A stretch of 29,648 nt of DNA from Comamonadaceae bacterium UBA4962 (GTDB taxonomy: Bacteria > Pseudomonadota > Gammaproteobacteria > Burkholderiales > Burkholderiaceae_C). The notes beneath the pieces were generated by a model that had not been told where the DNA came from, searched no databases, and worked only from the letters and a program-made list of their open reading frames with translations. A program made the position numbers and the translations under genes. Positions 1 to 8,589 of this stretch are shown here, piece by piece; positions within the stretch are counted from its first letter, which is position 1, and each line of letters opens with the position of its first letter. The DNA is taken from positions 1 through 29,648 of the forward strand of contig DHAE01000008.1 in assembly GCA_002397315.1 (NCBI GenBank), given 5' to 3'.

Positions 1-944
1 CCGATGCGTTCGCAGGCCGCGCGCAGGGCGGCGTCCATCTGCAGCAGCACCGCGTCGTCTGCGGCGCGCAGATCCACCGTCATGCGCACGCTGCCGGGGA
101 TCACGTTGCGCGAGCTGGGGAACACCTCCAGCACGCCCACCGTGCCGCGCGCGTGCGGCGCATGCGCCAGCGCGATGCGGTTCACTTCTTCCACCAGGGC
201 GCTCGCCGCCAGCAGCGCGTCGCGGCGCAGGTCCATGGGCGTCGGGCCCGCGTGGGCTTCCATGCCTTGCACGGTGACGTCGTACCAGCGCTGGCCGAGG
301 GCGCCCTGCACCACGCCGATCACGCAGCCGTTGGCTTCCAGCACCGGCCCCTGCTCGATATGCGCCTCGAAATACGCGCCCACCGCGGGCGTGGGCACCG
401 CCTCACCGGCATAGCCGATGGCGGCGAGCGCTTCGGCCACGCTGGTGCCCTGGCCGTCGCGCTGCGCGAGCGCATGTTCCAGGGTGAAGGCGCCGGCGAA
501 CACGCCCGAGCCCATCATCACGGGCACGAAGCGAGAGCCTTCCTCGTTGGTCCACACCGCGACCTCGATCGGGGCCTCGGTCTCGATGCCCGCGTCGTTC
601 AGGCTGCGCACGACCTCCAGGCCGGCCAGCACGCCGTAGTTGCCGTCGAACTTGCCGCCGGTGGGCTGGGTGTCGATGTGGCTGCCGGTCATCACGGGCG
701 GCAGGGCGTCGTTGCGCCCGGCGCGGCGCGCGAAGATGTTGCCGATGGCGTCGATGCGCACGCTGCAGCCGGCCTCGCGCGCCCAGCGCACGAACAGGTC
801 ACGGCCCTCGCCGTCCAGCGCGGTGAGCGCCAGCCGGCACACGCCGCCCTTCGGCGTGGCGCCGATGCGCGCCAGGTCCATCAGCGATTGCCACAGGCGC
901 GCGCCGTTCACGCGGGCCTGCAGCGCAGGGGGGGAGGTCTTCAT
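1..944 (-). CDS. Zn-dependent M20 amidohydrolase (N-carbamoyl-amino-acid / ureidopropionate / allantoate hydrolase family), C-terminus outside window
   Basis: I translated this from the minus strand; 314 codons are visible and no stop is reached, so the protein continues past the left edge. The family (hydantoinase/carbamoylase branch of peptidase M20) uses a two-metal centre to hydrolyse the ureido group of N-carbamoyl amino acids, N-carbamoyl-beta-alanine or allantoate. Visible motifs are GSHIDTQPTGGKFDG (H89, D91, D100), TNEEGSRF (E134/E135), EAHIEQGP (H195) and GMEAHAGPTPM of the dimerisation/substrate domain. These match the family's metal ligands. ATG at 944 is chosen; a GTG two codons upstream (948-950) is better spaced from an AGGA and is an alternative. 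Only 35 bases separate it from livF, so it is the last visible gene of the LIV-type transporter operon. That suggests the imported compound is its substrate. The exact substrate cannot be read from sequence. Confidence 0.9.
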   Translation of the reverse strand, partial: MKTSPPALQARVNGARLWQSLMDLARIGATPKGGVCRLALTALDGEGRDLFVRWAREAGCSVRIDAIGNIFARRAGRNDALPPVMTGSHIDTQPTGGKFDGNYGVLAGLEVVRSLNDAGIETEAPIEVAVWTNEEGSRFVPVMMGSGVFAGAFTLEHALAQRDGQGTSVAEALAAIGYAGEAVPTPAVGAYFEAHIEQGPVLEANGCVIGVVQGALGQRWYDVTVQGMEAHAGPTPMDLRRDALLAASALVEEVNRIALAHAPHARGTVGVLEVFPSSRNVIPGSVRMTVDLRAADDAVLLQMDAALRAACERI

Positions 945-979
945 GTCCACGGTCGGTGATCCTGAATGGGGTGGGGGTG

Positions 980-1680
<701 letters not shown>

Positions 1681-1684
<4 letters not shown>

Positions 1685-2454
1685 GCCTTGCCTCCGGTGA
1701 TCATGTTGCCCAGGTAGGCGCTGCGCACGCGCTCGTCGCTGCGGATCGCGTGCGGATGGCCCTCGGCCAGCACGCGGCCCTGCTGCATGACGGTGACGGT
1801 GTCGGAGATGTCCATCACGATGTTCATGTTGTGCTCGATGAGCACCACCGTGTGCTCGTCCTTCAGGCCCTGGATCAGCCGCTTCATGTCGTCCAGGTCG
1901 TCGATGCCCATGCCCGAGGTGGGCTCGTCCAGGAAGATCGCCTTCGGGCCCGCGGCCAGCGCCATGCCCACTTCCAGGCGGCGCTGCTGGCCGTGCGAGA
2001 GATTGCCCACGGGCGTGTCGGCATGGCGCTCCAGGCCCAGCCGGGCCAGCACGCGGGCCACCACGTCGGCGCGGGAGCGGGCGCCGACGGGCGCGCTCCA
2101 GCAGTTGAGCGCCTGCGCGGGCGCCGTGCCCTGCGCGGCCAGCCGCAGGTTCTCGCGCACCGGCAGCGTGAGGAACAGGCTCGTCACCTGGAACGAGCGC
2201 GCCATGCCGCGCTGCACGCGGCGGTGGTCCGGCTCGCGCGTCACGTCGTGGCCGTCGAACACGATGCGCCCGCCGCTCACCGCCTTGGTGCCGGTGAGCA
2301 TGTGGAACAGCGTGGTCTTGCCCGCGCCGTTGGGGCCGATCACCGAATGCACGGTGTTCGCGCGCACTTTCAGGTCGACGCCCGAGAGCGCGGCGAACTT
2401 GTCGTAGCGCTTCTCGACGCCGATGGCTTCCAGCAGGATGGGGGCCGTGCTCAT
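1681..2454 (-). CDS. livG: Branched-chain-amino-acid-type ABC transporter, ATP-binding protein LivG
   Basis: This 257-aa protein is the second ATPase of the importer. Visible motifs are Walker A GPNGAGKTT (40-48), a signature of the LivG form LSHGQQRRLE, Walker B AIFLDEPTSGM, and the switch histidine in VVLIEHNM. The SFQVTSLF segment after the Walker A region is typical of LivG, where it helps contact the permease. It starts at the ATG at 2454, which overlaps the end of livM by four bases, and it overlaps livF by four bases at its own end, so livM-G-F are translationally linked. The C-terminal helical extension expected in LivG is present. Nothing is broken or unusual. Confidence 0.96.
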
Positions 2455-3458
2455 GCGTTGTCTCCCGTGCCGGCAGGGGTGGCTTCACCTGGGTGCTTCG
2501 CGCCGCGCAGGCGGTCCCAGGCCGATTCGAAGAGGCCCCAGAGGCCGCGCTGCATCCCCAGGCTGATCACCATCAGCACCACGCCCAGCAGCAGCAGCCA
2601 GCGCGGCCACAGGGTGGAGAGCCAGTCGCCCACGATCAGGTAGAAGGCCGAGCCGAGCAGCGAGGCCAGCAGGTTGCCGGTGCCACCGATCACGGTCATC
2701 ACGAGGATCATCTCGCTCGTGTGGTATTCGGCGTTCGCCAGCGGGGCGATGCCGGTCATCATGGCGTGCAGCGCGCCGGCCAGGCCCGTGACGGCGCCGG
2801 AGATCACGAACGCCTGCAGCTTCAGCAGCTTGAGGTCGTAGCCGATGGCGCCCGCGCGTTCCTCGTTGTCGCGCACGGCCAGCAGGGTGCGGCCGAACAC
2901 CGAGGCCGACACCTTCTGCAGCAGCCAGAAGGCCACCAGGAACACCACGGCGACGAAGCCATAGTACTGCCAGGGCGAGGCGAGCGGCCAGAGCGTGAAG
3001 CCGCCCACGGCCAGCGAGGGGCGGGGGATGTCCATCAGGCCGTTGTCGCCGCCCGTGAGGCTGGGCATCGAATAGGCGAGGAAGTAGAACATCTGCGCGA
3101 AGGCGAGCGTCAGCATCACGAAGTAGGTGCCGCGCTGCCGGATGGCGACCCAGCCCACCAGCGCCGCGCCCACCGCGCCCGCCACCACGGCGAGCGCCAG
3201 GGCCAGCGGCATCGGCAGGGGCCAGCGCGTGAGCGTGAGGGCGATGGTGTAGCTGCCCAGCCCGAAGAAGATGCCCTGCCCGAAGGAGAGCAGGCCCGTG
3301 TGCCCCAGCAGCAGGTTGCAGCCCATGGCGGCGAGGCCGTAGATCAGCACCTCGCTGGCGAGGGACCCGGACTGCATGGTGAGCGGCATCGCCAGCACGA
3401 AGGCCAGCGCCAGCAGCAGGTGGAAATGTTTGCGCAAGATCGTCATGGCGGTGTTCAT
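2451..3458 (-). CDS. livM: Branched-chain-amino-acid-type ABC transporter permease LivM
   Basis: This 335-aa polytopic inner-membrane permease has roughly eight or more hydrophobic segments and the LivM/BPD_transp_2 hallmarks NLLLGHTGLLSFGQG near the N-terminus and SVFGRTLLAVRDNEERAGAIGY in the cytoplasmic loop that contacts the ATPase (motifs described in part). The open frame reaches 3545, but the start is placed at the ATG at 3458 because it overlaps the livH stop as ATGA and begins a clean hydrophobic N-terminus (MNTAMTILRKHFHLLLAL); the extra 29 residues upstream are Arg/Ala/Pro-rich livH shadow. An alternative ATG four codons later (3446) has an AAAGGA upstream. It pairs with LivH to form the translocation channel. 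Confidence 0.93.
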   Translation of the reverse strand: MNTAMTILRKHFHLLLALAFVLAMPLTMQSGSLASEVLIYGLAAMGCNLLLGHTGLLSFGQGIFFGLGSYTIALTLTRWPLPMPLALALAVVAGAVGAALVGWVAIRQRGTYFVMLTLAFAQMFYFLAYSMPSLTGGDNGLMDIPRPSLAVGGFTLWPLASPWQYYGFVAVVFLVAFWLLQKVSASVFGRTLLAVRDNEERAGAIGYDLKLLKLQAFVISGAVTGLAGALHAMMTGIAPLANAEYHTSEMILVMTVIGGTGNLLASLLGSAFYLIVGDWLSTLWPRWLLLLGVVLMVISLGMQRGLWGLFESAWDRLRGAKHPGEATPAGTGDNA

Positions 3459-4315
3459 CCTTTGCGGCCCAGCAGGCCATGCGGGCGCAGCAGCAGCACG
3501 GCGGCCATGGCGACGTAGATCATCAGGCGCGCGCCCTCGGGCCACACGGTGCTCATCACGCTCTGCACGATGCCGATCAGCAGGCCGCCGACCAGCGCGC
3601 CGCCGAAGCTGCCCATGCCGCCCACCACCACGACCACGAAGGCCACGCCCAGCGCCTCGATGCCCATGAAGGGTTCGGCGCCGCGGATGGGCGCCGCGAG
3701 CACGCCGGCGATGGCGGCGGTGGCCGCGCCGAGCGCGAACACCAGGCTGAAGATGCGGAACACGTTGATGCCCAGCAGCGACACCATCTCGGTCGATTCG
3801 CTGCCCGCGCGCACCGCGCTACCCAGGCGCGTGCCTTCGAGCACCCACCACAGGCCCACGGCCAGCACGGCGGTGAAGCCGATCACGAACAGCCGGTACT
3901 TGGGATAGACGAAGCTGCCCCACATCACCACGCCCTGCAGCAGATCGGGCACGGCCACGCTGTCGCCCAGCGGCCCCCACTGCAGGATCACCAGTTCCTG
4001 CACGGCGAGCGCCAGGCCCACGGTGACGAGGATGTGGAACTCGTGCGGCTTGGCGTACACGTGGCGCAGCACCAGCTTTTCGGTGAGCCAGCCCAGGGCG
4101 CCCACCACCAGCGGCACCACCAGCAGGGCGAGCCAGAAGCTCAGGCCCCAGCGCGTCATCTGGTAGCAGAAATACGCGCCCAGCAGGTAGAACGCGCCGT
4201 GCGCGAAGTTCACGAAGCGCAGCAGGCCGAACACGATGGACAGGCCGACCGCCAGCAGGAAATACAGCATGCCGATGCCGATCCCGTTGATGACCTGTAG
4301 CAGGTAGATGCTCAT
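3455..4315 (-). CDS. livH: Branched-chain-amino-acid-type ABC transporter permease LivH
   Basis: This 286-aa polytopic membrane protein is the first permease subunit. It begins MSIYLLQVINGIGIGMLYFL and carries the family's FGLLRFVNFAHGAFYLLGAY motif and the loop GTRLGSAVRAGSESTEMVSLLGI, which corresponds to the ATPase-coupling helix. The C-terminus has GGMGSFGGALVGGLLIG, a standard LivH signature. It starts at the ATG at 4315 without an obvious Shine-Dalgarno sequence. It lies 76 bases downstream of the binding-protein gene, the only sizeable gap in the operon, and that gap contains a hairpin. It overlaps livM by four bases. Confidence 0.95.
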   Translation of the reverse strand: MSIYLLQVINGIGIGMLYFLLAVGLSIVFGLLRFVNFAHGAFYLLGAYFCYQMTRWGLSFWLALLVVPLVVGALGWLTEKLVLRHVYAKPHEFHILVTVGLALAVQELVILQWGPLGDSVAVPDLLQGVVMWGSFVYPKYRLFVIGFTAVLAVGLWWVLEGTRLGSAVRAGSESTEMVSLLGINVFRIFSLVFALGAATAAIAGVLAAPIRGAEPFMGIEALGVAFVVVVVGGMGSFGGALVGGLLIGIVQSVMSTVWPEGARLMIYVAMAAVLLLRPHGLLGRKG

Positions 4316-4343
4316 GGAGTGGGGCAGGACGCAGGAAGGGAGA

Positions 4344-4365
4344 GCCCCGGCACGGGGTGCGGGGC
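4344..4365 (-). other. Intercistronic hairpin between binding protein gene and livH
   Basis: On the plus strand GCCCCGGCAC (4344-4353) is complementary to GTGCGGGGC (4357-4365) apart from one bulged G, giving a nine-pair stem with a three-base loop. It sits in the 76-base gap between the binding-protein gene and livH. In ABC operons such elements often protect the 3' end of the upstream message, so that binding protein exceeds permease. No T-run follows on the minus strand, so it is not a classical terminator. Confidence 0.45.
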
Positions 4366-4391
4366 GGGAAGGTGCGAACGGGGGCGGCGGG

Positions 4392-5597
4392 TCAGCCGAG
4401 CTTGCAGCCGGTCTGGTCCACCGGCAGGAACGATTTGCCGGAGCTCACCACGTCCACGTAGTCGTCCTTGTTGGCCATCTTGGCCTTGGGCTTGCCCTTG
4501 AGCAGGTAGTAGTTCTTGAGCACCTGGTGGTCACCCTTGCGGACTTCCTCCTCGCCCGTGAGGCCCGCGTACTTCATGCCTTCCAGCGCGGCGACCACGG
4601 CCTTCGGCTCCACCGTGCCCGCCTTGATGATCCCGTCGATCAGCAGCTTGGTGCAGATGTACGAGCCCGCCAGGCTGTAGTTGGGGTTGGACTTGAACTT
4701 CTCCTGGCTGCGCTTGACCAGCTCCAGGTTCAGCGGCGCGTCCACGGTGTGCCAGTACTGCGCGCCGAAGTAGATGCCGTCGCACAGGTCCGCGCCCAGC
4801 GATTCGAACTGCTCCAGCCCCGAGGCCCAGGCGATCAGGATGGTCATGTTCTTGTGCATGCCGAAGCTCACCGCCTGGCGCAGCGCGTCCGACGACTGCG
4901 AGCCGAAGTTCAGGAGCAGCAGCACGTCGGGCTTGGCGGCCATCGCGTTGGTGAGGTAGCCGCTGAATTCTTTCTCGGTGAGCGAGTGGTAGCTGTTGCC
5001 CACGTGCTCCAGGCCCTTTTCCTTGAAGACGTTCTTGGCCGCCGAGAGCAGGCCGTCGCCGAACACGTACTGCGGCGTGATGGTGTACCAGCGCTTGGCC
5101 TTCGGCAGCGCATCGGCCAGCGGGCGCACGGTCTGCTCGATCGCGCCGAAGGTGGGCACCGACCAGCGGAACGTGGCGGCGTTGCAGTCCTTGCCGGTGA
5201 TCTCGTCGGCGCCCGCGGTGGTGATGAAGATGCCGCCGGCCTTCTCGGCTTCCTTGCCCATGGCCAGCGATTCCGACGACAGGATGCCCCCTGCGAAGAA
5301 GCGCGCGCCCTGCTGCTGCGATGCCTCCTGCACCTTGCGCACCGCGGTGGCAGGCTTGCCCTCGGTATCGAGCACGGTGTAGGCCAGGGGGCGGCCCAGG
5401 GCCTTGCCGTACTGCTCGATGGCCAGTTTCATGCCCAGGTCGGCGAACTTGCCGTTCGCGGCGAAGGCGCCCGACATGGGGACGGGGCAGCCGAACTGGA
5501 TCGCGCCCGTGGACTGCGCCCAGGCGCTGCGTGCGAGGCCGAGCGATGCGGGCAGCGCGCCCAGCGCGGAGAGTTGCAAGAGGTGACGACGTTGCAT
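4392..5597 (-). CDS. Periplasmic substrate-binding protein of LIV/HAAT-type ABC transporter
   Basis: This 401-aa secreted protein captures the substrate for LivHMGF. The N-terminus has RR, a hydrophobic stretch and an ARSAWAQ cleavage region, fitting export by Sec or possibly Tat. The mature part is a Peripla_BP_6 type I fold: IQFGCPVPMSGAFAANG, then YTVLDTEGKPATAVRKVQEA, FFAGGILSSESLAMG and GIFITTAGADEITGKDC. A good ribosome site (AGGAG, eight bases before the ATG at 5597) supports the start. It is first in the operon and is followed by a hairpin. The family binds branched-chain amino acids, amides, urea and other small polar solutes. Because an amidohydrolase of the carbamoylase type ends the operon, a ureido compound or pyrimidine breakdown product is my inferred ligand. 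I do not assign livJ or livK. Confidence 0.93.
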   Translation of the reverse strand: MQRRHLLQLSALGALPASLGLARSAWAQSTGAIQFGCPVPMSGAFAANGKFADLGMKLAIEQYGKALGRPLAYTVLDTEGKPATAVRKVQEASQQQGARFFAGGILSSESLAMGKEAEKAGGIFITTAGADEITGKDCNAATFRWSVPTFGAIEQTVRPLADALPKAKRWYTITPQYVFGDGLLSAAKNVFKEKGLEHVGNSYHSLTEKEFSGYLTNAMAAKPDVLLLLNFGSQSSDALRQAVSFGMHKNMTILIAWASGLEQFESLGADLCDGIYFGAQYWHTVDAPLNLELVKRSQEKFKSNPNYSLAGSYICTKLLIDGIIKAGTVEPKAVVAALEGMKYAGLTGEEEVRKGDHQVLKNYYLLKGKPKAKMANKDDYVDVVSSGKSFLPVDQTGCKLG

Positions 5598-5677
5598 GGG
5601 GAAAGCTCCTGTGGGGATGGGTGCGGCCGCCTGCGGGCCGGGGCAAGGCGTTTTTGCAAAGCACGCGGCGTGCCACG

Positions 5678-5710
5678 TGTTCTTTCCTATTTATAGTGAT
5701 AAATAGAACA
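5678..5710. promoter_or_regulatory. Probable operator/promoter of the divergent binding-protein operon and FadR-type regulator
   Basis: An AT-rich island in otherwise GC-rich DNA. CTATTTAT (5687-5694) and ATAAATAG (5699-5706) form a perfect 8-bp inverted repeat around AGTG. Outer arms TGTTC (5678-5682) and GAACA (5706-5710) extend the symmetry with a five-base offset. -10-like TATAGT (plus) and TATAAA (minus) lie inside the repeat. This layout suits a dimeric FadR-family repressor controlling both directions. Binding is inferred, not shown. Confidence 0.6.
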
Positions 5711-5752
5711 AATGCCGTGCACGTAAACCCTGCCCGGCCCACCGCTGCACGG

Positions 5753-5777
5753 CCGTGGTGCATACACTGCACCACGG
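5753..5777. promoter_or_regulatory. Perfect 10-bp inverted repeat in leader of FadR-type regulator
   Basis: CCGTGGTGCA (5753-5762) and TGCACCACGG (5768-5777) are exact reverse complements separated by TACAC. The repeat lies between the AT-rich palindrome and the regulator start. It may be a second operator for the regulator or an RNA hairpin in its leader. A smaller 5-bp repeat (GGTGC 5790-5794, GCACC 5799-5803) follows immediately before the upstream candidate ATG at 5804. Confidence 0.55.
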
Positions 5778-5839
5778 AGCCGACGGCCCGGTGCCTTCGC
5801 ACCATGCCGCGCCCCACCCGTCTTCAATCCGCACGCACC

Positions 5840-6655
5840 ATGGCCACGAAACCGCCGCCCGCCGGCAAGCCGATCAAACCCCTCAAGCGTCCCGACCTGG
5901 TGGCGCAGGAGATCAAGCGGCTCATCACCGAGAAGAACCTGAGCCCCGGCGACCGCCTGCCGCGCGAGAGCGAACTGCAGGCGCAGTTCGAGGTGAGCAA
6001 GGGCACCATCCGCGAGGCGCTCAAGTCGCTGGAGGTGCAGGGGCTGGTGACCATCTCCACCGGCCCTTCGGGCGGCGGCACCATCGCCGAGGTGTCGCTG
6101 GACCGCACGCTGCAGTTCCTGCAGAACTACCTGTTCTTCCAGGACGTGACGATCGACGACATCTACGCGGTGCGCCAGTTCCTGGAGCCGGAACTCGCGG
6201 CCGGCGCGGTGCCGCACCTGACCGAGGCCGACTTCGAGGCGCTGGAGCACAGCATCGCCTGCTGCGATCCCCACTCCAGCAGCGAAGACCTGCTCTCCCA
6301 GCGCCGCGAGGACGTGAACTTCCACGACATCCTGGCCGCGGCCAACCCGAACCCGTTCCTGCGCTTCGCCTGCGAGCTGATCAACGAGATGCTGCGCCAG
6401 CTCATCGTGTACGGCAACCGCACGCCCAAATCCGAGCACCGGCGCTTCGGCGAGACCAACGCCCGGTTTCACCGCGAGATCGTGCAGGCGGCGCGGGCGC
6501 GCGATGCCGCCCTGGTGCGCGACCTGATGGCGCGGCACATGCTCGATGCGGCCAACAGCGTCCAGCGCATGAAGGGCCGCATCCAGGGCCGCCTGATCCT
6601 CGATGCGGAGACGCTGCGCGGTCCCCGGTCGGTGCACCTGCGCAAGAAGGACTGA
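5840..6655 (+). CDS. GntR-family transcriptional regulator, FadR/FCD subfamily
   Basis: This 271-aa DNA-binding regulator has an N-terminal GntR winged helix (about 18-87) with LSPGDRLPRESELQAQFEVS and GTIREALKSLEVQGLV, followed by an all-helical FCD effector domain (about 105-240) containing the conserved acidic/His positions (for example VNFHDILAAANPN and FHREIVQAARARD). The FCD fold normally binds a carboxylate through a metal. The start is uncertain: ATG 5840 gives the shortest tail before the helix-turn-helix, ATG 5804 would add 12 residues, and neither has a clear ribosome site. It is divergent from the transporter/amidohydrolase operon, so the likely role is substrate-responsive control of that operon and of itself. 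The effector is inferred to be the imported compound or its hydrolysis product. Confidence 0.93.
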   Translation: MATKPPPAGKPIKPLKRPDLVAQEIKRLITEKNLSPGDRLPRESELQAQFEVSKGTIREALKSLEVQGLVTISTGPSGGGTIAEVSLDRTLQFLQNYLFFQDVTIDDIYAVRQFLEPELAAGAVPHLTEADFEALEHSIACCDPHSSSEDLLSQRREDVNFHDILAAANPNPFLRFACELINEMLRQLIVYGNRTPKSEHRRFGETNARFHREIVQAARARDAALVRDLMARHMLDAANSVQRMKGRIQGRLILDAETLRGPRSVHLRKKD

Positions 6656-6697
6656 GCGGTTCCGCGCAGCGAGGCTGCGCGCCGCGCCGGCGGCGCC

Positions 6698-7843
6698 TCA
6701 GGCGGCTGCGTCCTGCACCACGACGCGGTTGCGCCCCTGCAGCTTGGCGGCGTACAGCGCGTCGTCGGCGCGGGCCGTGAGCGCCCGCGGCTGGCCGGCG
6801 TGCTGCGGAAACGCCGCGACCCCGCACGACAGCGTGGCCGAAAGCACCTCGGGGTCGTGGCGCACCTGGAGCGACGCGAAAGCCTGGCGCAGTGCCTCGG
6901 CCCGTTCCCGGGCGACCGCGAGCGGGGTGTCGGGCAGCAGCAGCACGAATTCCTCGCCGCCGTGCCGGCAGGCCAGGTCCTGCACGCGCACGTGCCGCTG
7001 CAGCAGCTGCGCGAGGGCCTGCAGCATGGCGTCGCCCGCGGCATGGCCGTGCGTGTCGTTGATGCGCTTGAAATGGTCGATGTCAATCATCAGCAGCGAC
7101 AGCGGCAGGCCCTGGGCGCCGCAGCGCGCGATCTCGGCCGCCAGGGTGGCGTCGAGGTGGCGCCGGTTGTAGAGGCCGGTGAGCGGATCGCGCACGGCCT
7201 GCTCCCGCAACTGGTCCTGCAGCACGCGGATCTCTTCGAACTGCTCGCGCAGCCGGGCATTGCTCTTCTGCTGCTCCATCGCCCGCCGGTAGCTGGTGTG
7301 GGCGAACACGGTGAGGAACAGGGTGAGCGCCAGGATGCACAGCAGCGACGTGGCCGTGTCGATGTCCGGGTACAGCGGGCGGTCTCCGTACAGCGCGAGC
7401 CCGGCCAGGAGGCCGCAGCCCATGGCGGCCACGAGGCGCAGCAGGCCGGGGTAGCCGTGGAACGCGACGACGTTGATGCAGTTGCCGATGAACAGCGTGA
7501 AGGTGATCCAGACCGGCATGCCGAGCAGGCCCGCCCAAAGCCCCCCGAAGAGGTTGTCCACCACCATGTTGTGCAGTTCCGCTCTCGCCGGGCGCGGCGA
7601 GCGGCGCGCCGTCCAGTAGGCGATCTGGGGATAGACGAGGAACTGCACCGCCAGCACCGTCCAGGCGGCAGGGCCGGCGCCGGTGTGCCGGAAATGCGCC
7701 CCGAGCGCCAGGAACAGCAGGGCGTAGAAGAACGTGCGGTTGCGGTGGTTCATCCGCACCAGCCAGTGGATGGCGCGGGCCGGCGGAGCGGAGGAGGGCG
7801 CCGGGGCAGGCGCGGGCGGCGGGGGAGGCATCGGCGGAGGCAT
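6698..7843 (-). CDS. Membrane diguanylate cyclase, MASE2-GGDEF
   Basis: This 381-aa enzyme makes cyclic di-GMP from two GTP. The N-terminal part is a multi-helix MASE2 sensor domain, recognised by similarity in pattern to AdrA/DgcC: FLVYPQIAYWTARRSPRP, then ELHNMVVDNLFGGLWAGLLG. A short coiled coil (QQKSNARLREQFEEIRVLQDQLREQ region) leads to the GGDEF domain, starting DPLTGLYNRRHLD. The active site is GGEEF (295-299), and the product-inhibition I-site RVQD lies just upstream (RVQDLACRHGGEEF), so both are intact. The extreme N-terminus is Pro/Ala-rich and low complexity. The start at 7843 is supported by AAGGA close upstream; the frame stays open to 8260, but that part overlaps the divergent lipoprotein gene and reads as random Arg-rich sequence. 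No EAL domain is present. It is transcribed convergently with the FadR-type regulator. Confidence 0.94.
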   Translation of the reverse strand: MPPPMPPPPPAPAPAPSSAPPARAIHWLVRMNHRNRTFFYALLFLALGAHFRHTGAGPAAWTVLAVQFLVYPQIAYWTARRSPRPARAELHNMVVDNLFGGLWAGLLGMPVWITFTLFIGNCINVVAFHGYPGLLRLVAAMGCGLLAGLALYGDRPLYPDIDTATSLLCILALTLFLTVFAHTSYRRAMEQQKSNARLREQFEEIRVLQDQLREQAVRDPLTGLYNRRHLDATLAAEIARCGAQGLPLSLLMIDIDHFKRINDTHGHAAGDAMLQALAQLLQRHVRVQDLACRHGGEEFVLLLPDTPLAVARERAEALRQAFASLQVRHDPEVLSATLSCGVAAFPQHAGQPRALTARADDALYAAKLQGRNRVVVQDAAA

Positions 7844-8109
7844 GGCTTCCTTGCGGGGCCGCGGGATGGAAGAGGGCTGTCGGCTGGACAGTAGACCCTG
7901 TCTTATCGGCAGTTTCCCGGAAAGCTGCAGTGTTGTCTTCCTGCCGACTCCTGCGCTTTCCGCAGGAAACGGCGGCTGCACCGCCCCGCAATGGAGTGAC
8001 AATCCGCCTGCCACGGCGTTCCGCGGCGCCGCAGGCTCCGGGAGGGGAGCCCGGCGCCGGTGCGCGGTGCCCCCTTTCTTCCCATCCAGCCATGAAAACA
8101 GGTGAAACG
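7844..8109. promoter_or_regulatory. Divergent intergenic region between diguanylate cyclase and lipoprotein genes
   Basis: This 266-base gap separates the two divergent starts. A -10-like GACAAT lies at 7998-8003 on the plus strand, about 110 bases before the lipoprotein start, without a convincing -35. No palindrome as strong as those elsewhere in the window was seen. AAGGA at 7848-7852 is read on the minus strand as the ribosome site for the cyclase. Confidence 0.4.
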
Positions 8110-8583
8110 ATGCGTTCCAAGCGTTCCTACAGTGCCCTTTTGAGCCTTCTCTGCAGCGCCGCGGTGCTCGGCGGATGCGCCGCCGGTGCTTCCGGCCAGG
8201 CGGCCGGCACCCCGGCCGAGGCGCCGCCCCCGGCCGCCGCCGCCGCACCCGAGCCGGCACCCGCCCCGGCCCCTGCGCCCGCGCAGGCGCGCCTGCCCGA
8301 CGACGGCACCGTGGCCGAGTTCTCCGGCACCGACACGGCCCTGCCGGCCGAGGCCATGGCCCTGCTGGACGTGGTGGCCGCCGACAAGTCGTCTGCGACC
8401 CAGCGCTGGGAGATCAAGGGCTACAGCGACCGCAAGACCGCCAAGAACGCGCGCGAGATCGCCCTGGCCCGCGCGCTGGCCGTGCGCAAGGAACTGGTGG
8501 CACGCGGCATTCCCGCGCAGAACCTGCGCGTGATGTACAGCACGTCCGTGGCCCGCGAGGCGGTCACCGTCCTGCCCCGGTGA
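8110..8583 (+). CDS. Small OmpA-like lipoprotein
   Basis: A 157-aa predicted lipoprotein. A hydrophobic signal ends in a lipobox, VLGGC, with the lipidated Cys at 23. A Pro/Ala-rich linker (about 30-62) follows, resembling linkers that span from the outer membrane to the cell wall. The C-terminal part has an OmpA-like arrangement: FSGTDTALPAEAMALLD, EIKGYSDRKTAKNAREIALARALAVRKELV (in part), then IPAQNLRV. The match to peptidoglycan-binding OmpA domains is partial, since the domain is short and its peptidoglycan-binding Asp/Arg pair is not clearly present; only the Arg of the REIALARA helix is seen. The start at ATG 8110 is chosen because AGGTG lies just upstream; ATG 8092, six codons earlier, has none. 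It stands alone. Role is inferred as an envelope structural protein. Confidence 0.78.
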   Translation: MRSKRSYSALLSLLCSAAVLGGCAAGASGQAAGTPAEAPPPAAAAAPEPAPAPAPAPAQARLPDDGTVAEFSGTDTALPAEAMALLDVVAADKSSATQRWEIKGYSDRKTAKNAREIALARALAVRKELVARGIPAQNLRVMYSTSVAREAVTVLPR

Positions 8584-8589
8584 CTGTTG

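Noticed and set aside
1685..2488. N-terminal extension of LivF giving a 502-aa fusion-like ORF
   Set aside because: The extension is the out-of-frame reading of livG. The LivF family start at 1684 overlaps the livG stop in the usual ATGA manner.
3674..3722. Possible internal repeats of GCG/GCC triplets in livH
   Set aside because: This is ordinary Ala-rich coding sequence in a GC-rich genome.
7844..8260. 139-residue N-terminal extension of the diguanylate cyclase
   Set aside because: It overlaps the lipoprotein gene and is Arg/Pro-rich. AAGGA supports the start at 7843.
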